From: Muraenolepis orangiensis
Lineage: Eukaryota > Chordata > Actinopteri > Gadiformes > Muraenolepididae
DNA length: 64,000 nucleotides
Reading direction: 5' to 3'
NCBI GenBank assembly: GCA_027704905.1
Contig: CM050999.1
Location: 589,144-653,143, forward strand
Shown: positions 37,931 through 56,315 of the stretch, piece after piece
Numbering within the stretch: the first letter of the stretch is position 1
Layout of the letters: each line of letters starts with the position of its first letter
Program-made: the position numbers and the translations under genes
The notes under the pieces: generated by a model
Told to the model about the DNA's origin: nothing
Databases searched by the model: none
Seen by the model: only the letters and a program-made list of their open reading frames with translations

Positions 37931-39478
37931 CATCCACACACATGCTTTTACCCACTCACACACTGTACTTACCATGTATATTAATCTTCTACTGTTCATT
38001 TAACTACACACCTACCTGCTCACTACCTGCTCACTGGATATCTATTTATATATATTTATCTTGTTGATACAACTGCATACCCCGGCTCACTACCTGCTTT
38101 TTTATTTTAATTTTATACCTTTTTTTAGTAGTCATTTTATTATTCAACAATTCATATTATTCAACAACTGTACATTATATATTACCATGCACTTTACTGC
38201 AACATTTGCACTCTGGTTAGATGCCAAATTACTTGTGCTGTGCAATGACAATACATTTGAATCTAATCTAATGAAATATAAAAACTATCCTTGAACCTGG
38301 AAGTCCTTGTACGGATGCTGCGTAACCGGGGACTGGACAGTAGGGTGGAGAAGAGATGGTGCCCAGGGTGGTTGCGGTCCTTACTGATAGAGATGGCCTT
38401 CTTCTGAAACCTGGTCCTAAAGATATCCTCAATGCAAGGAAGTGCTGTCCTCACGACCCTCTGGATGGCTTTCTTGTCCTGTACAGCTCTAGAGAACTAG
38501 TGCTACATGACCAACAGAGAACAACAGTTGGAACAACAGCCCTAGAGAACTGGTGCTACATGACCAACAGAGAACAACAGTTGGAACAACAGCTCTAGAG
38601 AACTGGTGCTACATGACCAGAAAACAACAGTTAGAACAACAGCCCTATAGAACTGGTGCTACATAACCAGAGAACAACAGTTAGAACAACAGCCCTAGAG
38701 AACTGGTGCTACATGACCAGAGAACAACAGTTGGAACAACAGCCCTAGAGATCTGGTGCTACATGACCAGAAAACAACAGTTAGAACAACAGCCCTAGAG
38801 AACTGGTGCTACATGACCAGAGAACAACAGTTGGAACAACAGCCCTAGAGAACTGGTGCTACATGACCAGAGTTGTAACAACTCCTATTAGCAGTCTCTA
38901 GTGGCTTGAGTTGTAGCTACAGTTATAGCTATATCATGTTCAGACTTCTGAGGAACTTTCTAGTTCAGACACATTTATTTGAGTAAATATCTAGAACTTA
39001 TTATTCTCATTCACTTAAGTCAGAATGTATGGATCGACACTTTCAGTTAGTCCGCTACTGTATGTGCTATTTATCCAGCTCATCACCTCACCTTTAAAGT
39101 GGAAAGCCAGTCAAGTCATGTCAAGTCAATTGTATTAGTATAGTCCTTAATCACAGTTACAGTCTCCAATGGCTTCACAGGCCACATGTTAACAACACCC
39201 CCAAACCCCCTAAGGGCAAGAAACAACTCCCTACAATTATGATATTATTATTATTATTATTACGTCTGTGTTTCACTGATCATTGACATCAACAACTAGG
39301 AAATGTTAAGATATGCCCAAATATGTCCATCTAATGCAGGGGTTCCCAAAGTGGGGGTCGCCAGATGATTTCAGAATCCTCTTGATGTGACCCATGAGGT
39401 GTTTAAAAAATAAAATAATTTATAATTTGTATTATTATTATTATTCTTCTTTTTATTATTATTATTATTATTATTATT
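37931..39478. repeat. Segmental duplication copy 2, middle block
   Basis: Copy of 7790-9100: LINE X 3' UTR (37935-38275), minus LINE RT end (38276-38490), the 53-bp minisatellite (38488-38872), the flank, and the (ATT)n tract (39430-39478) that carries the L2 insertion in copy 1. Confidence 0.9.
38488..38872. repeat. About 53-bp minisatellite, seven to eight units
   Basis: Same unit as 8343-8535 (CTAGAGAACTGGTGCTACAT and AACAACAGTTGGAACAAC), roughly double the copy number, so it has expanded or contracted since the duplication. Confidence 0.9.
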
Positions 39479-39634
39479 TGTCACGGTTACGGTGGTTGGC
39501 AGGGGGCGTGGCCAAGCCACGTGCGCTGGCGGCGCACACACACACACACACACACACCTATACACGATCACCCTGTCTAATTGTTAATCACCTCACCTGG
39601 GGTATATATACTATGTCTATCCGTTACCCCAGCG

Positions 39635-40784
39635 CAGTGGCGGCTCGTCCATAGGGGCGCAGGGGCGCCGCCCCACCTGGTTGAGACAGGAAAAAAAAAA
39701 TAATAATAATTATAATAATTGTGTTTTTTGATTTTTTTGACCCCTAAAAATAAACTAAACATGTTTCAAATGAATAATAATTACTCATTTTATGTATGTT
39801 TGTGTTTAAAATGCACAATAACGTTAATATAGCAAATATAAATCATTGTTTTGTGCGGGCTATTCTCCCCCCTCGTTTGTCATTGACGTCACTCTCATAG
39901 AAATCTGGTACCTACCTCCAAACCTGGGCAAGACCGGTGCGCCCAGGAACTCCGCCTCACTGCGCGCAAGCGGCCAAATGAAAATGGATCAAGCAATTAA
40001 ATGTAGCCTATCAAGGGTCCTAAATACGATCTGTGGGAGCGCATTTTATTGCGCCCGAACAAAGAAACCAGTCACGCATGCGCGACTCAAATTGAGTGGC
40101 GCATGCGTGAGCAAATTGAGTGGCGCATGCGTGAATGCGTGAGCAAAGAAACCAGTCACGAATGCCACTCAATTGTAGCCTAGTTGAACCTTATTTGTAA
40201 AGCCTGTACTGCTCTGCTCTCAGTTCGCGTCTTGCTGTCTGAGGAGAGGTACGTTTTTGTTGTCCCGGTTATAGTTTTACATTTATTTTTATTGTGGACG
40301 ATGTAAACGTAAAGTAAAGGGGATAAGAAATGTTGGTCTTGCTGTATAAACATGCAGCTTGTGTCATTTGTATGTAAACGGTGTGGATTGGGGTTTTGTA
40401 AGTTTATCGTGGACACGTGCACATTATTTGTCACAACAAAATACAGAATACTTTATGATGAAATGCTTGTTTCTGTATGAGCCCCTGAGATTGTGCTACA
40501 TACAGTAAAAATAAAGTAAGTAAAAAAAGAAATTAAGCAGTAAGTAAAGGAATGTTCAGTCAATATACATATATACAATACAGAGTAGAATGAGTAACAG
40601 TGAGCTTTATATTTATATTATGTATAGTTTTTTATTTTTATTTCTTTAATTCGCCCTCTCGGTCGTTTACATGGAGAAATGGCGCCACCATCTGGGAAAA
40701 TCCGGTATTGCACAGCAGATATGATTTTAAAAAAATGATTTACCCCTGCGCCCCTCCTACTTCGGATGTCACCGGCCGCCACTG
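39635..40784 (+). mobile_element. hAT MITE with further nested insertion
   Basis: The ends CAGTGGCGGC and GCCGCCACTG are perfect 10-bp inverted repeats. The 8-bp duplication CCCCAGCG lies at 39627-39634 and 40785-40792. No transposase. About 245 bp at 40417-40661, absent from the relative at 34745-35568, is itself an insertion resembling a LINE 3' UTR. Confidence 0.93.
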
Positions 40785-41667
40785 CCCCAGCGTGAGGTCG
40801 TTACGTATACTGCACGTTGTTCTTCCGTCTGTTTGGTACCCGTCGCTTGCCTACTACCCTGCCGGTACTTCACACCCGACATCCCGGTACCCAGACTCCT
40901 CCCCCGTCCCGGACTACTCGTCGGTCTACTACCTGCCGGTACTCCGCGGATCGTCCTCCCCGTGTACCCTTGTGTGTTGCAGGGGCGGAGCCAGGTCATT
41001 TTCAGGGGGGTGGCACAGGGGTGACAACAGTTAACTTAGGGGGGCCAGCTAAAAGTGACCCCAAAAAAATTGCCGTAAAAAATTAAGGCCGCCACCGACG
41101 TCTCACATCAACATTTAGACTACTAAGTGGAAATAGTTACTTTTCTTAAATTGTACAGTTACACAGTGTATTTATGTCTTATTCATCATATTTTTGTTGG
41201 CTACATTAACTCTTTCACTGTGTAAGGAAGGTGCATGACCTTTTCATTTTGCACTGTCAACATTAAAATTCTGCTTGACATGTCCCCTTGTTTATGATAT
41301 TCTCATCAACATCTGCCATTAGTAAACTCACCAACAGTAGCCTAAAACAGATTAAGTGGGTGCAATGTATTGTGCAAGAAAAACACTATTTACAGCACTG
41401 TCAATTTTCAAATACTGCAATATTTATTACTATTAGAGCCTTTTAAACAATATACAATTTAAACAATTTATACAATAAAACAAAGTAGGTGTGTACCTAC
41501 AGTATTTCCAAAAATAGAAACCAGAGCCGTAGGCTCCACAAGGTATGAAATCTTGCACAATTTGTACAAACAAATATACAGTAGTATCACTATACATGCT
41601 GTATAGCAATCAGTAAGCAACAGTCAAATTATCAATATTCACAGTTCTCAGTGGAGGTACAGACACT

Positions 41668-43341
41668 TCAAAACAACAGTATTTTGCGATTTCCATGGCG
41701 GCTACTAAACAACCTAATGAACTCATCCATATCCAAGGCCTTGGCTCTCTTGGACTCGACACTTAGCACCCCGAGGTCACTGAGTCTTTCGTTGTTCATG
41801 GTGGTGCGCAAGTGATCTTTTATCAGTTTTAATGCCGAAAAGCTGCGTTCACAAGCAGCTGTGCTCACAGGTAGAGCCATGGCAATTTTGCACAATCTGA
41901 AGAGTTCATGAAAGACCTCACAGAATGGTTCCAGGAATACTGTGAACTCAAGCAAACTGGTTGGGTTCTCCATTCCAGCTGTCTTCTTCCTCTCTAAGAG
42001 CCGCTTGGCAGCATGTAGCTCAATCTTAAGGTCATCCAGGTTTGTGTTGTAGCTGGTTCCCAACAAAAACAGAGGAGTCTCCTCCAAAAAGCTGTTGCTT
42101 TTGGGATTGAGCGCTTGAATCCCTTTCATGATGTCACAATTAGTTTTGGAAAAACGCTTCTTTAGCTCTGCATTCATAGTGTCTAAGACAGGATAGAAAA
42201 CAGTTCTACAAAAATAGTCCTTGCCTAAGTTGTGTTGATCAGTGTTTCGCTGATGCTGACCAATTGTGGATGTGACAACAGATCCATGAAGAGCAGAGCT
42301 GGTCTTTGGCTGCCTTTTGGAAACCCTCTCAGTGCTAATGTTGCACTGCTGAGCAATGTCCAGCACTTCAGTCCACAGCTCCCCAAAAGATGATTCATCT
42401 CTGTAATGCACCAACGTGTCCTGTAGTGCCTCAATGAGGTCAACTGCTCTGGCTAAGTCCAACGACGAGGATTGCAGCAAATCAGACAGCAACTTGGTGT
42501 CTCCCAGTATCTTCCGAAAAGTTGCCAGAAGACCAATGAAGTTAAGGTCTATCTGCCCATGCAGTCCACGTGCCTCTACACACCTGTCTCCATTGTGCTC
42601 CTCATCAATGTCATGGAGGACACGGAGAACAGCTGGAAGCCGGTCCATAAGGTTACGACAGGCATAAAACCTGCAAGCCCACCTAACATCACTGAGTTTG
42701 GGCAACTCTCGAGGCGGCTGACCCTGAAACATTGTGCGCTGTATGTCCTGCCACTTATGGTGTACATAGGATCCAGACAGAAATGTGTACAAGCGCTGCA
42801 ACAAAGAAAAAAAGCATGATGCCTCTGGCACGGCTTTCACTGTGTCCACAATTACCAAATTAAGGCAATGTGCATTGCAGTGTACATAGAAAGCATGCTT
42901 AGCCAGTGTCTGCATCCTTGCAGACACACCACTGTGTCTGCCGCTCATCACTGAAGCCCCGTCGTAGCCTTGCCCAACCAGCTGCTCTCTGTATTCCAAT
43001 CCATACTTTTCAAGGCTGTTTACAATTTGTTGTGTTAGCCCAGCAGCATTAAGCTTATCAGCCTGTTCAAAATGCATGAAACTTTCATGCACGGTTCCCT
43101 TGTAGTAGTATCTGAGTACTAACGAAAGTTGTTCTTGTTTTTTTAAGTCTTTGGTCTCATCAGCTAGGATGCTGAATGCCCCACTTTGTTTTACCTCTTC
43201 AACAATGTCCTTCCTAACCATCTCAGCCAGCACCTCCAAAATCTCATTTTGAATGGTGTGACTTGTATATTTGGCAGTGCTGTGCTCCATTTTCCGTTTC
43301 ACTAAAGGGTCATGCTTGGCAATCAGTTCCATGATGGCCAA
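41668..43341 (-). CDS. hAT transposase main exon, catalytic and dimerisation domains
   Basis: 557 residues. It starts in frame just after a one-base frameshift from the upstream TTF-finger exon. Motifs: FSILADETKDLKKQEQLS near residue 55 (catalytic Asp region, DUF4371), GYDGASVMSGRHSGV near 125, VHCNAHCLNLVIVDTV near 153, then a long helical insert, and the C-terminal hAT dimerisation region MALPVSTAACERSFSALK with TTMNNERLSDLGVLSVES near 505-540. It catalyses cut-and-paste transposition. All blocks expected of the family are present, so the frame is close to functional. The first Met is internal to the ancestral protein, and it would need the upstream finger exon to bind DNA. Confidence 0.9.
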   Translation of the reverse strand: MAIMELIAKHDPLVKRKMEHSTAKYTSHTIQNEILEVLAEMVRKDIVEEVKQSGAFSILADETKDLKKQEQLSLVLRYYYKGTVHESFMHFEQADKLNAAGLTQQIVNSLEKYGLEYREQLVGQGYDGASVMSGRHSGVSARMQTLAKHAFYVHCNAHCLNLVIVDTVKAVPEASCFFSLLQRLYTFLSGSYVHHKWQDIQRTMFQGQPPRELPKLSDVRWACRFYACRNLMDRLPAVLRVLHDIDEEHNGDRCVEARGLHGQIDLNFIGLLATFRKILGDTKLLSDLLQSSSLDLARAVDLIEALQDTLVHYRDESSFGELWTEVLDIAQQCNISTERVSKRQPKTSSALHGSVVTSTIGQHQRNTDQHNLGKDYFCRTVFYPVLDTMNAELKKRFSKTNCDIMKGIQALNPKSNSFLEETPLFLLGTSYNTNLDDLKIELHAAKRLLERKKTAGMENPTSLLEFTVFLEPFCEVFHELFRLCKIAMALPVSTAACERSFSALKLIKDHLRTTMNNERLSDLGVLSVESKRAKALDMDEFIRLFSSRHGNRKILLF

Positions 43342-43850
43342 AAGTTGCCCTTGTTAGCTGAGTCCTTTGACTCTCGGTGGCCACGCTGCGCAATGTTTTG
43401 GGTGGCTGTACAGAGTAGAACATCGGCAATTGTCTTAATATACTTCCTGTTTTCTTCCACCTTTTTTTGGTTTTGTGCATCCATTGCCTGCAGTAAGGAT
43501 GTATTGTTCTCGACACCCCTCTTATACTCTGTCCATCCCACCATGGCGTTTATATGGTGCTCTGCCTTGGAATGCAGATGGAATCCTCCATCTTTATACG
43601 TGGCCTTTTTCCAATTTGAAAAACCAGTACCGGAGGAGAATGTTGTCTCAGGAGCAGAGGGAAGAGAAAAATGTCTGCACACAAAACAATGTGCTGTATC
43701 CTTGCATTGGGAATACTCAAGCCAAGTGTACTCTTTGTACCAGGAGGCGTTAAAGGCTCTCGTCCTACCCTGTCCACGCTGAGAGCGAGGGAAGGTGTTC
43801 AGGATGGGTTGTGCAGGGCCCGCAGCTCTTGTTTGAGAAATGTCTGGAAA
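43323..43850 (-). pseudogene. hAT transposase TTF-type zinc-finger exon
   Basis: The minus reading starts after TTTATTTCCAG at about 43844 and contains RTRAFNASWYKEYTWLEYS and HCFVCRHF, the TTF-type finger, then KKATYKDGGFHLHSKAEHH. Its frame ends within 20 bp of the start of the main exon frame. One missing T near 43342 explains the break. Confidence 0.82.
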
Positions 43851-44099
43851 TAAAAAAAGTTTCAAAATGAGTCTGTGGAAACTTATCCTCATAGTCAATG
43901 CTGAAATTGTCTAAGACTAGGTCATTGTTAAGCAATGACACATTTTCACCCAAAATGTACTAAAAGACAAATGCATTCCAGCAAGCAAGCAATACAAAAA
44001 AGCAATTCACATATCACTACATGGTGGGTTAAAAACATTTTGAGTTGATTAATACTCTACCTTGGGGACCTTTAGGTGCAGCAAATGTAGGCAATGGTT

Positions 44100-44195
44100 G
44101 AACTGGGGGTTCCTGGTACAGCTGCTGCTGCTGCTGCTGTCCGATTCTACATCGTCACTAGACCCTAATGTGGTCTCCTCCCTGGATGCATCTAA
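44100..44195 (-). pseudogene. hAT transposase upstream exon with CAG repeat
   Basis: After TACTTTTAG the minus strand reads ASREETTLGSSDDVESD, then a (CAG)n run, then in another frame LYQEPPVQPLPTFAAPKG and a donor AAGGTAGAG. The repeat probably carries a length change that shifts the frame. Confidence 0.5.
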
Positions 44196-44481
44196 AAGTA
44201 TTGATTGACATAGTTAACACTTCAATAACTATAAACTATTAAAATTCATTAAAATTATATATATTTTTTTACAATACAGCATACGGTGCAGTTGTTTAAC
44301 AAAAACATACTATTAAAACCTGCACAGTGCACAATGGCATCAGTTTAATTTAGTAATTAAAAGTAGGTCATTTTGTCACTTCATTCACTGAACAGCTGTA
44401 AAATCCTGCAGAATAACAAATGATATAATATGTGATATAAATATGACTACAATACATTTCTTCATATCTGTATTTTCACCT

Positions 44482-44651
44482 GGAGGTCCTTGGGTGCTGG
44501 TCTGCCCCTGGGGGTTTTGCTCACTAGATGGTCCCGCCTGGCTGCATTCAGGCAGACCCTGACCACTGCTGTCCACAGTGCTCTCAGCCTGACCTGCGTC
44601 ATCCGTGGTCTTCTTTATGAAGAAATCTTGAATGTCTCTTCTTCGTTTCAT
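44482..44651 (-). CDS. hAT transposase first coding exon
   Basis: ATG near 44651 on the minus strand opens MKRRRDIQDFFIKK, a typical hAT N-terminus, followed by a Ser/Gln/Pro-rich region and the donor CCAGGTGAAAAT near 44482. Later exons are 44195-44100, 43850-43342 and 43341-41668, with a further one possible at about 43960-43870. Confidence 0.65.
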
Positions 44652-44815
44652 TGTGACTTCTACCATGAGAACAATTACAAACAAAGTACCTTCATCCACC
44701 CCTTTAGCTCCGCCCCTGGTGTGTTGTGTGTGCTTTTGGGAATAAAGCCGTTTGTATCGCTCCACTGTGTCGTTGTCTGCGTTCGGGGTCCAACCCACTC
44801 CTCTCCATCGTGACA

Positions 44816-45265
44816 ATTATTATTATTATTGTTAATAATAACGTGTGCATTTAATTATGTAAGTCTGTTTAATATGTAAGGGTGACAAATAAAGGAATTC
44901 TGAATCCGACAGATTCACGACAATATCATTTGCAGCTGAAAAAACAGTCACACACAACGTCCGTCCCCCCCCTGGACTTCACGATCGCGATTATCCTGTG
45001 TGTGTGTGTGCGTGTGTGTCTACCAGATAAACTCTCGTGTGAAAAGAGAGGAGGGTACAGGTTTGAGGAAGTGACAGAGTGCTCTCTGAAAGAAGCCTTG
45101 CTCTCCACAGTGAGCAGTAGTTGGAGTTACCAGACAGACAATCCGACAGATACATATAGAGAGACAGACATATACATATAGAGAGACAGACAGAAAGACA
45201 TACAGACACATACATATAGAGAGACAGACATATACATACATAGAAAAATAGATAGATAGATAGAT
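44816..45265. other. Gene C upstream region and candidate 5' exon
   Basis: Copy of 17877-18377. The reading TIAIILCVCVRVCLPDKLSC is continuous through the short TG run (45000-45019), then KRGGYRFEEVTECSLKEALL. Copy B's ATG is absent here (ACG). The (GATA)n is only about four units. The true start is unresolved. Confidence 0.35.
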
Positions 45266-52536
<7,271 letters not shown>

Positions 52537-52556
<20 letters not shown>

Positions 52557-52700
52557 CGTGACGTCAACAAGCGGCCGAAATGACGTGATGTCAACAAGCG
52601 GCCGAAATGACGTGATGTCAACAAGCGGCCGAAATGACGTGATGTCAACAAGCGGCCGAAATGACTTGATGTCAACAAGCGGCCGAAATGACTTGAGGTC
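52537..52700. repeat. 27-bp minisatellite grown from the stop-codon region
   Basis: Six units of CAACAAGCGGCCGAAATGAC plus GTGATGT. The first unit is the real end of the coding exon (NKRPK and TGA); the other five are in the 3' UTR. Gene B has a single unit. Confidence 0.93.
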
Positions 52701-53000
52701 AACACGTTGTTTTTGTCAATAATTGCTGAGTGCTTTTTCATATGAGCTATGAAAAAAGTGCAAAAAGAGTGAATTACCGCTATTTACCGCTAATTACCGC
52801 TTACCAAACCACTAGAAAAAGGCAATTTTCTGAAGAAATTGCGATGTAAAAACTGACTTTTTTTCCAAAAGATAGCTGGCTCCAAATTATTTGGAACATT
52901 GTTAAGGTTGAAGTTTGAGTTTAAAAAGTTGGTTAACGTGTATGAGACGAAGGGGTATCCATCTAAAACTGACACTGACAACACAATGATATGGGGAATA

Positions 53001-54000
53001 NNNNNNNNNNNNNNNNNNNNNNNNNNNNNNNNNNNNNNNNNNNNNNNNNNNNNNNNNNNNNNNNNNNNNNNNNNNNNNNNNNNNNNNNNNNNNNNNNNNN
53101 NNNNNNNNNNNNNNNNNNNNNNNNNNNNNNNNNNNNNNNNNNNNNNNNNNNNNNNNNNNNNNNNNNNNNNNNNNNNNNNNNNNNNNNNNNNNNNNNNNNN
53201 NNNNNNNNNNNNNNNNNNNNNNNNNNNNNNNNNNNNNNNNNNNNNNNNNNNNNNNNNNNNNNNNNNNNNNNNNNNNNNNNNNNNNNNNNNNNNNNNNNNN
53301 NNNNNNNNNNNNNNNNNNNNNNNNNNNNNNNNNNNNNNNNNNNNNNNNNNNNNNNNNNNNNNNNNNNNNNNNNNNNNNNNNNNNNNNNNNNNNNNNNNNN
53401 NNNNNNNNNNNNNNNNNNNNNNNNNNNNNNNNNNNNNNNNNNNNNNNNNNNNNNNNNNNNNNNNNNNNNNNNNNNNNNNNNNNNNNNNNNNNNNNNNNNN
53501 NNNNNNNNNNNNNNNNNNNNNNNNNNNNNNNNNNNNNNNNNNNNNNNNNNNNNNNNNNNNNNNNNNNNNNNNNNNNNNNNNNNNNNNNNNNNNNNNNNNN
53601 NNNNNNNNNNNNNNNNNNNNNNNNNNNNNNNNNNNNNNNNNNNNNNNNNNNNNNNNNNNNNNNNNNNNNNNNNNNNNNNNNNNNNNNNNNNNNNNNNNNN
53701 NNNNNNNNNNNNNNNNNNNNNNNNNNNNNNNNNNNNNNNNNNNNNNNNNNNNNNNNNNNNNNNNNNNNNNNNNNNNNNNNNNNNNNNNNNNNNNNNNNNN
53801 NNNNNNNNNNNNNNNNNNNNNNNNNNNNNNNNNNNNNNNNNNNNNNNNNNNNNNNNNNNNNNNNNNNNNNNNNNNNNNNNNNNNNNNNNNNNNNNNNNNN
53901 NNNNNNNNNNNNNNNNNNNNNNNNNNNNNNNNNNNNNNNNNNNNNNNNNNNNNNNNNNNNNNNNNNNNNNNNNNNNNNNNNNNNNNNNNNNNNNNNNNNN
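53001..54000. other. Assembly gap, 1000 N
   Basis: Exactly 1000 N, so probably a placeholder of unknown true size. Duplicated sequence lies on both sides, a likely cause of the break. Confidence 0.99.
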
Positions 54001-54305
54001 CCCTGGAACTGTGGGGAAATCTGAAAGAATACGCCCATTGGTTGATCAAATTGTCATTCCAAACATATGCTCTCATTCAGTTTAAGGGCCAGGGCCTTCT
54101 ATCATGGATAAAGTGTACCTTGGTTGATGGATATTCTTCCCAGCAACCCGGAAAAATATCTGATTGGTTTAATTTTCTTTCGAACACAAAACCACTCAAA
54201 TGCGTAGTGCATGGACCGAGAAAGACAAACAAATCAACGTAACACTGTAATAGTACAGATCAACAATACACATACGATTCTCATTTATTCATTTTATTTA
54301 AATTG
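54001..54305. repeat. Third copy of the duplication, fragment
   Basis: TTGGTTGATGGATATTCTTC and AAACCACTCAAATGCGTAGT match 51615-51650 and 52148-52290, without the L2 insert. A LINE interrupts it at about 54306. Confidence 0.8.
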
Positions 54306-54533
54306 TATAATAATAATAATAAATTATATTTAAAAGCGCACTGTTAATTTAAGTAGAAAAAAACTCAAAGTGCGACAGAGTACAAATGGTTTAAATAAAA
54401 CAACAAAATAAAAGCAGCAACGTTTATGCCGGCATGGAGCAGTGGGGTTTTTAAAAATCTAGATGAAAGGCTATTCAAAAAATATGTGGTTTTAGGCCTT
54501 TTTTAAAACATCCACAGTCTGTGGTGTCCTCAG

Positions 54534-54797
54534 CTAGTTTGGGAGGGCTTTCCACAGTCTCGGAGCAGCGGAGCAGAAGGCTTGGTCTCCCATGGTTTTC
54601 AGTTTGGTCCTGGGGGGAAGGAGGAGGTTTGAATTTTCAGAGTGTAGGGTCCTTGTGGAGGTTTGTGGGGTGAGCAGTTCTTTGATGCATTTCCATGAAT
54701 GCTCCCTGGATGAATAGGTGAAGAGGGTGATTTTTGTCAATCCTGAGTGAGACCGGGAGCCAGTGCAATGATTTGAGTATGGGTGCGATGTGTTCAT
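54534..54797 (-). pseudogene. LINE RT C-terminal region
   Basis: TKITLFTYSSREHSWKC and FCSAAPRLWKALPN, the end of an L2-type RT ORF. Separated by frameshifts from the palm at 55027-55761. Confidence 0.75.
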
Positions 54798-55026
54798 ACT
54801 TCCGCACTCTCATCAGGATCCTAGCAGCGCTGTTCTGGATGTATTACAGCTTCTGGATGTTCTTGCTAGGAATCCCAATGAGAAGTGCATTACAGTAGTC
54901 TAATCTGGAGGAGACAAAGGCGTGGACAAGCTTTTCAGCATCTGACAGACTGAGTGTGGAGTTTCACAATTTTTCTGAGGTGATCGAAGGAGGTCTTGAA
55001 TGTTTGTTTGATGTGGGACTCAAAGG

Positions 55027-55761
55027 TCAGGTAAGGATCCATTTTAACACCCTGATTGGTAACAGTTGATGAGAGTGAAATGTTCTGACGGAGAAGGTGA
55101 TGCTGGTGATGGAGGATGAAAGGACCTGATGTCGAGTGCCAACTAGAATGGAGCTGTTTAATTGAAGGAAGTTGTACTTCATCCACACCTTTATCTCCTC
55201 CATATCTCCTCCATATCTCTGCATGTGGCTATGTTGGAATGATCCTTGAGGGACTCCACAGTTCACAGAGTGTGTTTGTGATTTTGCCACTCCCAAGGTG
55301 ACGTGCTCAGTGCTCCCGGTGAGATATGAGGTGAACCGGTTTAGGGCAGAGTCAGAGAGTCCAATTGTCGAGCGAAGACGATGGAGTAGAATGTCATGGT
55401 CGACAGTGTCAAATGCTGCAGTTAGATCCAGGAGGATGAGGAGGGATGGAGATCCGGTGTCAGCTGTCATCAGCAGGTAATTAGTCACCCTGACTAAGGC
55501 AGTTTCTGTACTGTGGCCCTGCCGGAAACCAGACTGGAATTTTTCAAAAAGGTCATTGTGTTTGAGATGTTCATGAATCTGAATGGCAATTACTTTCTCC
55601 AGCACCTTTGATAGAAATGGCAGGTTGGAGATGGGTCTGTAATTAGCAAGGGGTCTAAGGTAGGTTTTTTGAGGAGTGGTTTGATGACAATAGCATTTAA
55701 TGGTGATGGAACATGACCAGACTGGATGGAGTGGTTTATCACTGAAGTGATCAGGGGACAT
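55027..55761 (-). pseudogene. LINE RT palm region, catalytic box lost
   Basis: LANYRPISNLPFLSKVLEK, FQSGFRQGHSTETALV, LLILLDLTAAFDTVDHD (first catalytic Asp) and NCGVPQGS, then a jump at about 55240 straight to VWMKYNFLQLN. The YADD segment in between is missing, so it is inactive. Confidence 0.83.
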
Positions 55762-56120
55762 ATGGCACCAATGTTAGATTTGACCAGGGCTGTGGGAAAG
55801 AGGTCCAGGGCACAGATGAAGGGTTTCATCTTTTTGATGATGGCCTCAACTTTATGCTGCAAGAAATCAGTGAAGCAGCAAAGAGGCTGGGTAGGTCCGG
55901 GATGGGGGTTGATGGTCAGGACTGGCAGAGCAGCGGAGTTTGGGAGGAGTTTTTTTCCTAAAAAATGCAATGAAATGGTCACACTGCTCCTCTGTGTTGT
56001 CTTTGTGTAAGGGTCTGAGGTTTGAGGAGATGATTTATGGTGGAAAAAAGTTGCTTGGAGTTGCCAGGGCAATTGTTGATGATAGTGGAGTAAATCTTTG
56101 ACCTTGTGTCTCTGAGGCAC
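55590..56120 (-). pseudogene. LINE linker upstream of RT
   Basis: Minus reading with AIIKKMKPFICALDLFPT and HSIQSGHVPSPLNAIVIK, PLLKKPTLDP, the N-terminal start of the L2 RT region. It overlaps 55027-55761 in another frame. Confidence 0.7.
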
Positions 56121-56315
56121 TTTGCATAGGCCTTTTGGTGGTCCCGGTATGCCTGTCTGTGAAAAGTGAGTCCAGAAACATTGAGGCGCCGCTCGAGGAC
56201 ACCCCGCTGTCAGGTGTACCAGGGGGTTGAGCGTGTGAAAGTGACTGTTCTGGTTTTGATAGGGGCGTGGAGATCCAGGATATTACTCAGAGATTTATTG
56301 TAAAAGTCCACAGAT

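Larger units (their letters stand above)
40980..44718 (-). mobile_element. Autonomous-type hAT transposon (TTF zinc-finger / DUF4371 type)
   Basis: Inverted ends CAGGGGCGGAGC and GCTCCGCCCCTG, with the 8-bp duplication GTGTGTTG at 40972-40979 and 44719-44726. The empty site is in the LTR at 17451-17876. It codes on the minus strand for a multi-exon transposase (about 44650 down to 41668), nearly intact. Confidence 0.94.
39479..44815 (+). mobile_element. Solo LTR, Gypsy type, split by two hAT elements
   Basis: Twin of 17451-17876. The three LTR pieces are 39479-39634, 40785-40979 and 44719-44815. Removing the insertions and one copy of each 8-bp target duplication restores the 426-bp LTR. Confidence 0.93.

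Noticed and set aside
52790..54242. ORFs of about 360-450 codons spanning the N run
   Set aside because: Almost entirely unknown bases; open only because N is not a stop.
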